From JACRDV01 sp024860865 [NCBI: Methanobacteriota archaeon] (GTDB lineage: Archaea; JACRDV01): a stretch of 6,205 bases of DNA. Where the stretch lies: assembly GCA_024860865.1 (NCBI GenBank), contig JACRDV010000111.1, positions 1 through 6,205 of the forward strand, written 5' to 3'. Of this stretch, positions 5,795 through 6,205 are shown in pieces. The position numbers and the translations under genes were made by a program. The notes beneath the pieces are model-generated. The model was not told where the DNA came from. It did not search any database and worked only from the letters and a program-made list of their open reading frames with translations. Each line of letters starts with the position of its first letter. The stretch's first letter is position 1.

Positions 5795-6205
5795 ATGTTT
5801 GCTTTCCTTTCAAAAAACGATTTTGAAAAAATTCATTTGAATAGTCTCGATATTTTAGAAAATCTAGGCATAAAAATAAAAAGTGGAGCATGTCTTAAAA
5901 CTTTAGAAAAAACAGGAGCTATAGTTGATTACGAAAAACTTCAAGCAAAATTCCCGAACCATCTTGTTGAAGAAGCTCTGAAAAAAGCACCTAAAGTAGT
6001 GAAGTTATTTGCTAGAGACTCAAAATTCGATGTAACCCTGGATAAAAAGAACACCCATTTTTCAACAGATGGAACTGGGACTGCTGTGATAGACTTTGAA
6101 ACAAGAGAACTGAGAACTTCAACAGCTGAAGACGTTGCAAAAAGTGCAAAAATTGCAAATTCTTTGAATAATGTTCATGTTTATTGGGCTACTGTAGGTG
6201 CTCAA
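5795..6205 (+). CDS. MttB-superfamily (trimethylamine methyltransferase family) protein, N-terminal part, cut by the window edge
   Basis: The first 137 codons of a corrinoid-dependent methyltransferase of the MttB family; full proteins are usually about 470-500 residues, so most of the barrel is missing here because the window ends, not because the gene is broken. The N-terminal pattern is typical: IHLNSLDILENLGIKI (13-28), a helix that opens the family; LEKTGAIVDYEK (37-48); HLVEEALKKAP (56-66) before LFARD (71-75); STDGTGTAVIDFETRELR (90-107); and STAEDVAKSAKIANSL (109-124). Classical MttB moves a methyl group from trimethylamine to a corrinoid protein and contains pyrrolysine encoded by an in-frame TAG in the C-terminal half. 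Many relatives lack pyrrolysine and use other quaternary amines such as glycine betaine. The diagnostic region lies beyond the window, so the substrate cannot be told. The gene is divergent from cofH across 166 bp and has a strong TATA-like promoter. Confidence 0.88.
   Translation, partial: MFAFLSKNDFEKIHLNSLDILENLGIKIKSGACLKTLEKTGAIVDYEKLQAKFPNHLVEEALKKAPKVVKLFARDSKFDVTLDKKNTHFSTDGTGTAVIDFETRELRTSTAEDVAKSAKIANSLNNVHVYWATVGAQ

Noticed and set aside
1-6205. CRISPR array, tRNA or rRNA gene, insertion sequence, toxin-antitoxin or defence genes
   Set aside because: I looked on both strands and found no regularly spaced repeats, no cloverleaf-like sequence, no transposase-like frame and no short overlapping gene pair.

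Overview
The window looks like an ordinary stretch of an AT-rich archaeal chromosome. Four things point to Archaea: a coenzyme F420 biosynthesis gene (cofH), a geranylgeranyl-reductase-type flavoprotein of the kind that saturates archaeal lipids, TATA-box-like promoters, and ribosome binding sites of the GAGGTG type placed 5-6 nt before starts. An MttB-superfamily methyltransferase is also present. This mix suits methanogens or uncultured lineages such as Bathyarchaeia, but the sequence alone does not fix the taxon. There is no insertion sequence, CRISPR array, tRNA or rRNA in view.

Layout: a geranylgeranyl reductase family gene on the + strand (169-1401) converges, with only 5 nt between stop codons, on a run of five minus-strand genes. 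In transcription order these are cofH (5628-4483), a ketopantoate reductase gene panE (4439-3510), an unrecognised protein with a C-terminal zinc-binding motif (3492-2818), hisF (2664-1906) and a universal stress protein gene (1850-1407). cofH, panE and the unrecognised gene are close together (43 and 17 nt) and may be one transcript. hisF (153 nt gap) and the stress protein (55 nt gap) have promoter-like sequences of their own. On the far side of cofH, across a 166 bp divergent intergenic region, a + strand gene begins at 5795. It encodes the N-terminal 137 residues of an MttB-like (trimethylamine methyltransferase family) protein and runs off the window edge.

Functionally the window is a mix of cofactor and amino-acid housekeeping: F420 (CofH), coenzyme A (PanE), histidine/purine (HisF), isoprenoid saturation (GGR) and a nucleotide-binding stress protein. 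A possible methylotrophy gene sits at the right edge. The genes do not form one obvious pathway. No clearly novel system is visible. The points most worth a second look are (i) a 13-nt element, AGTTCGCTAARAT, placed exactly 4 nt downstream of a TATAT sequence in front of both + strand genes (GGR and the MttB-like gene), (ii) the unrecognised zinc-motif protein, and (iii) the identity and substrate of the truncated MttB-like gene.
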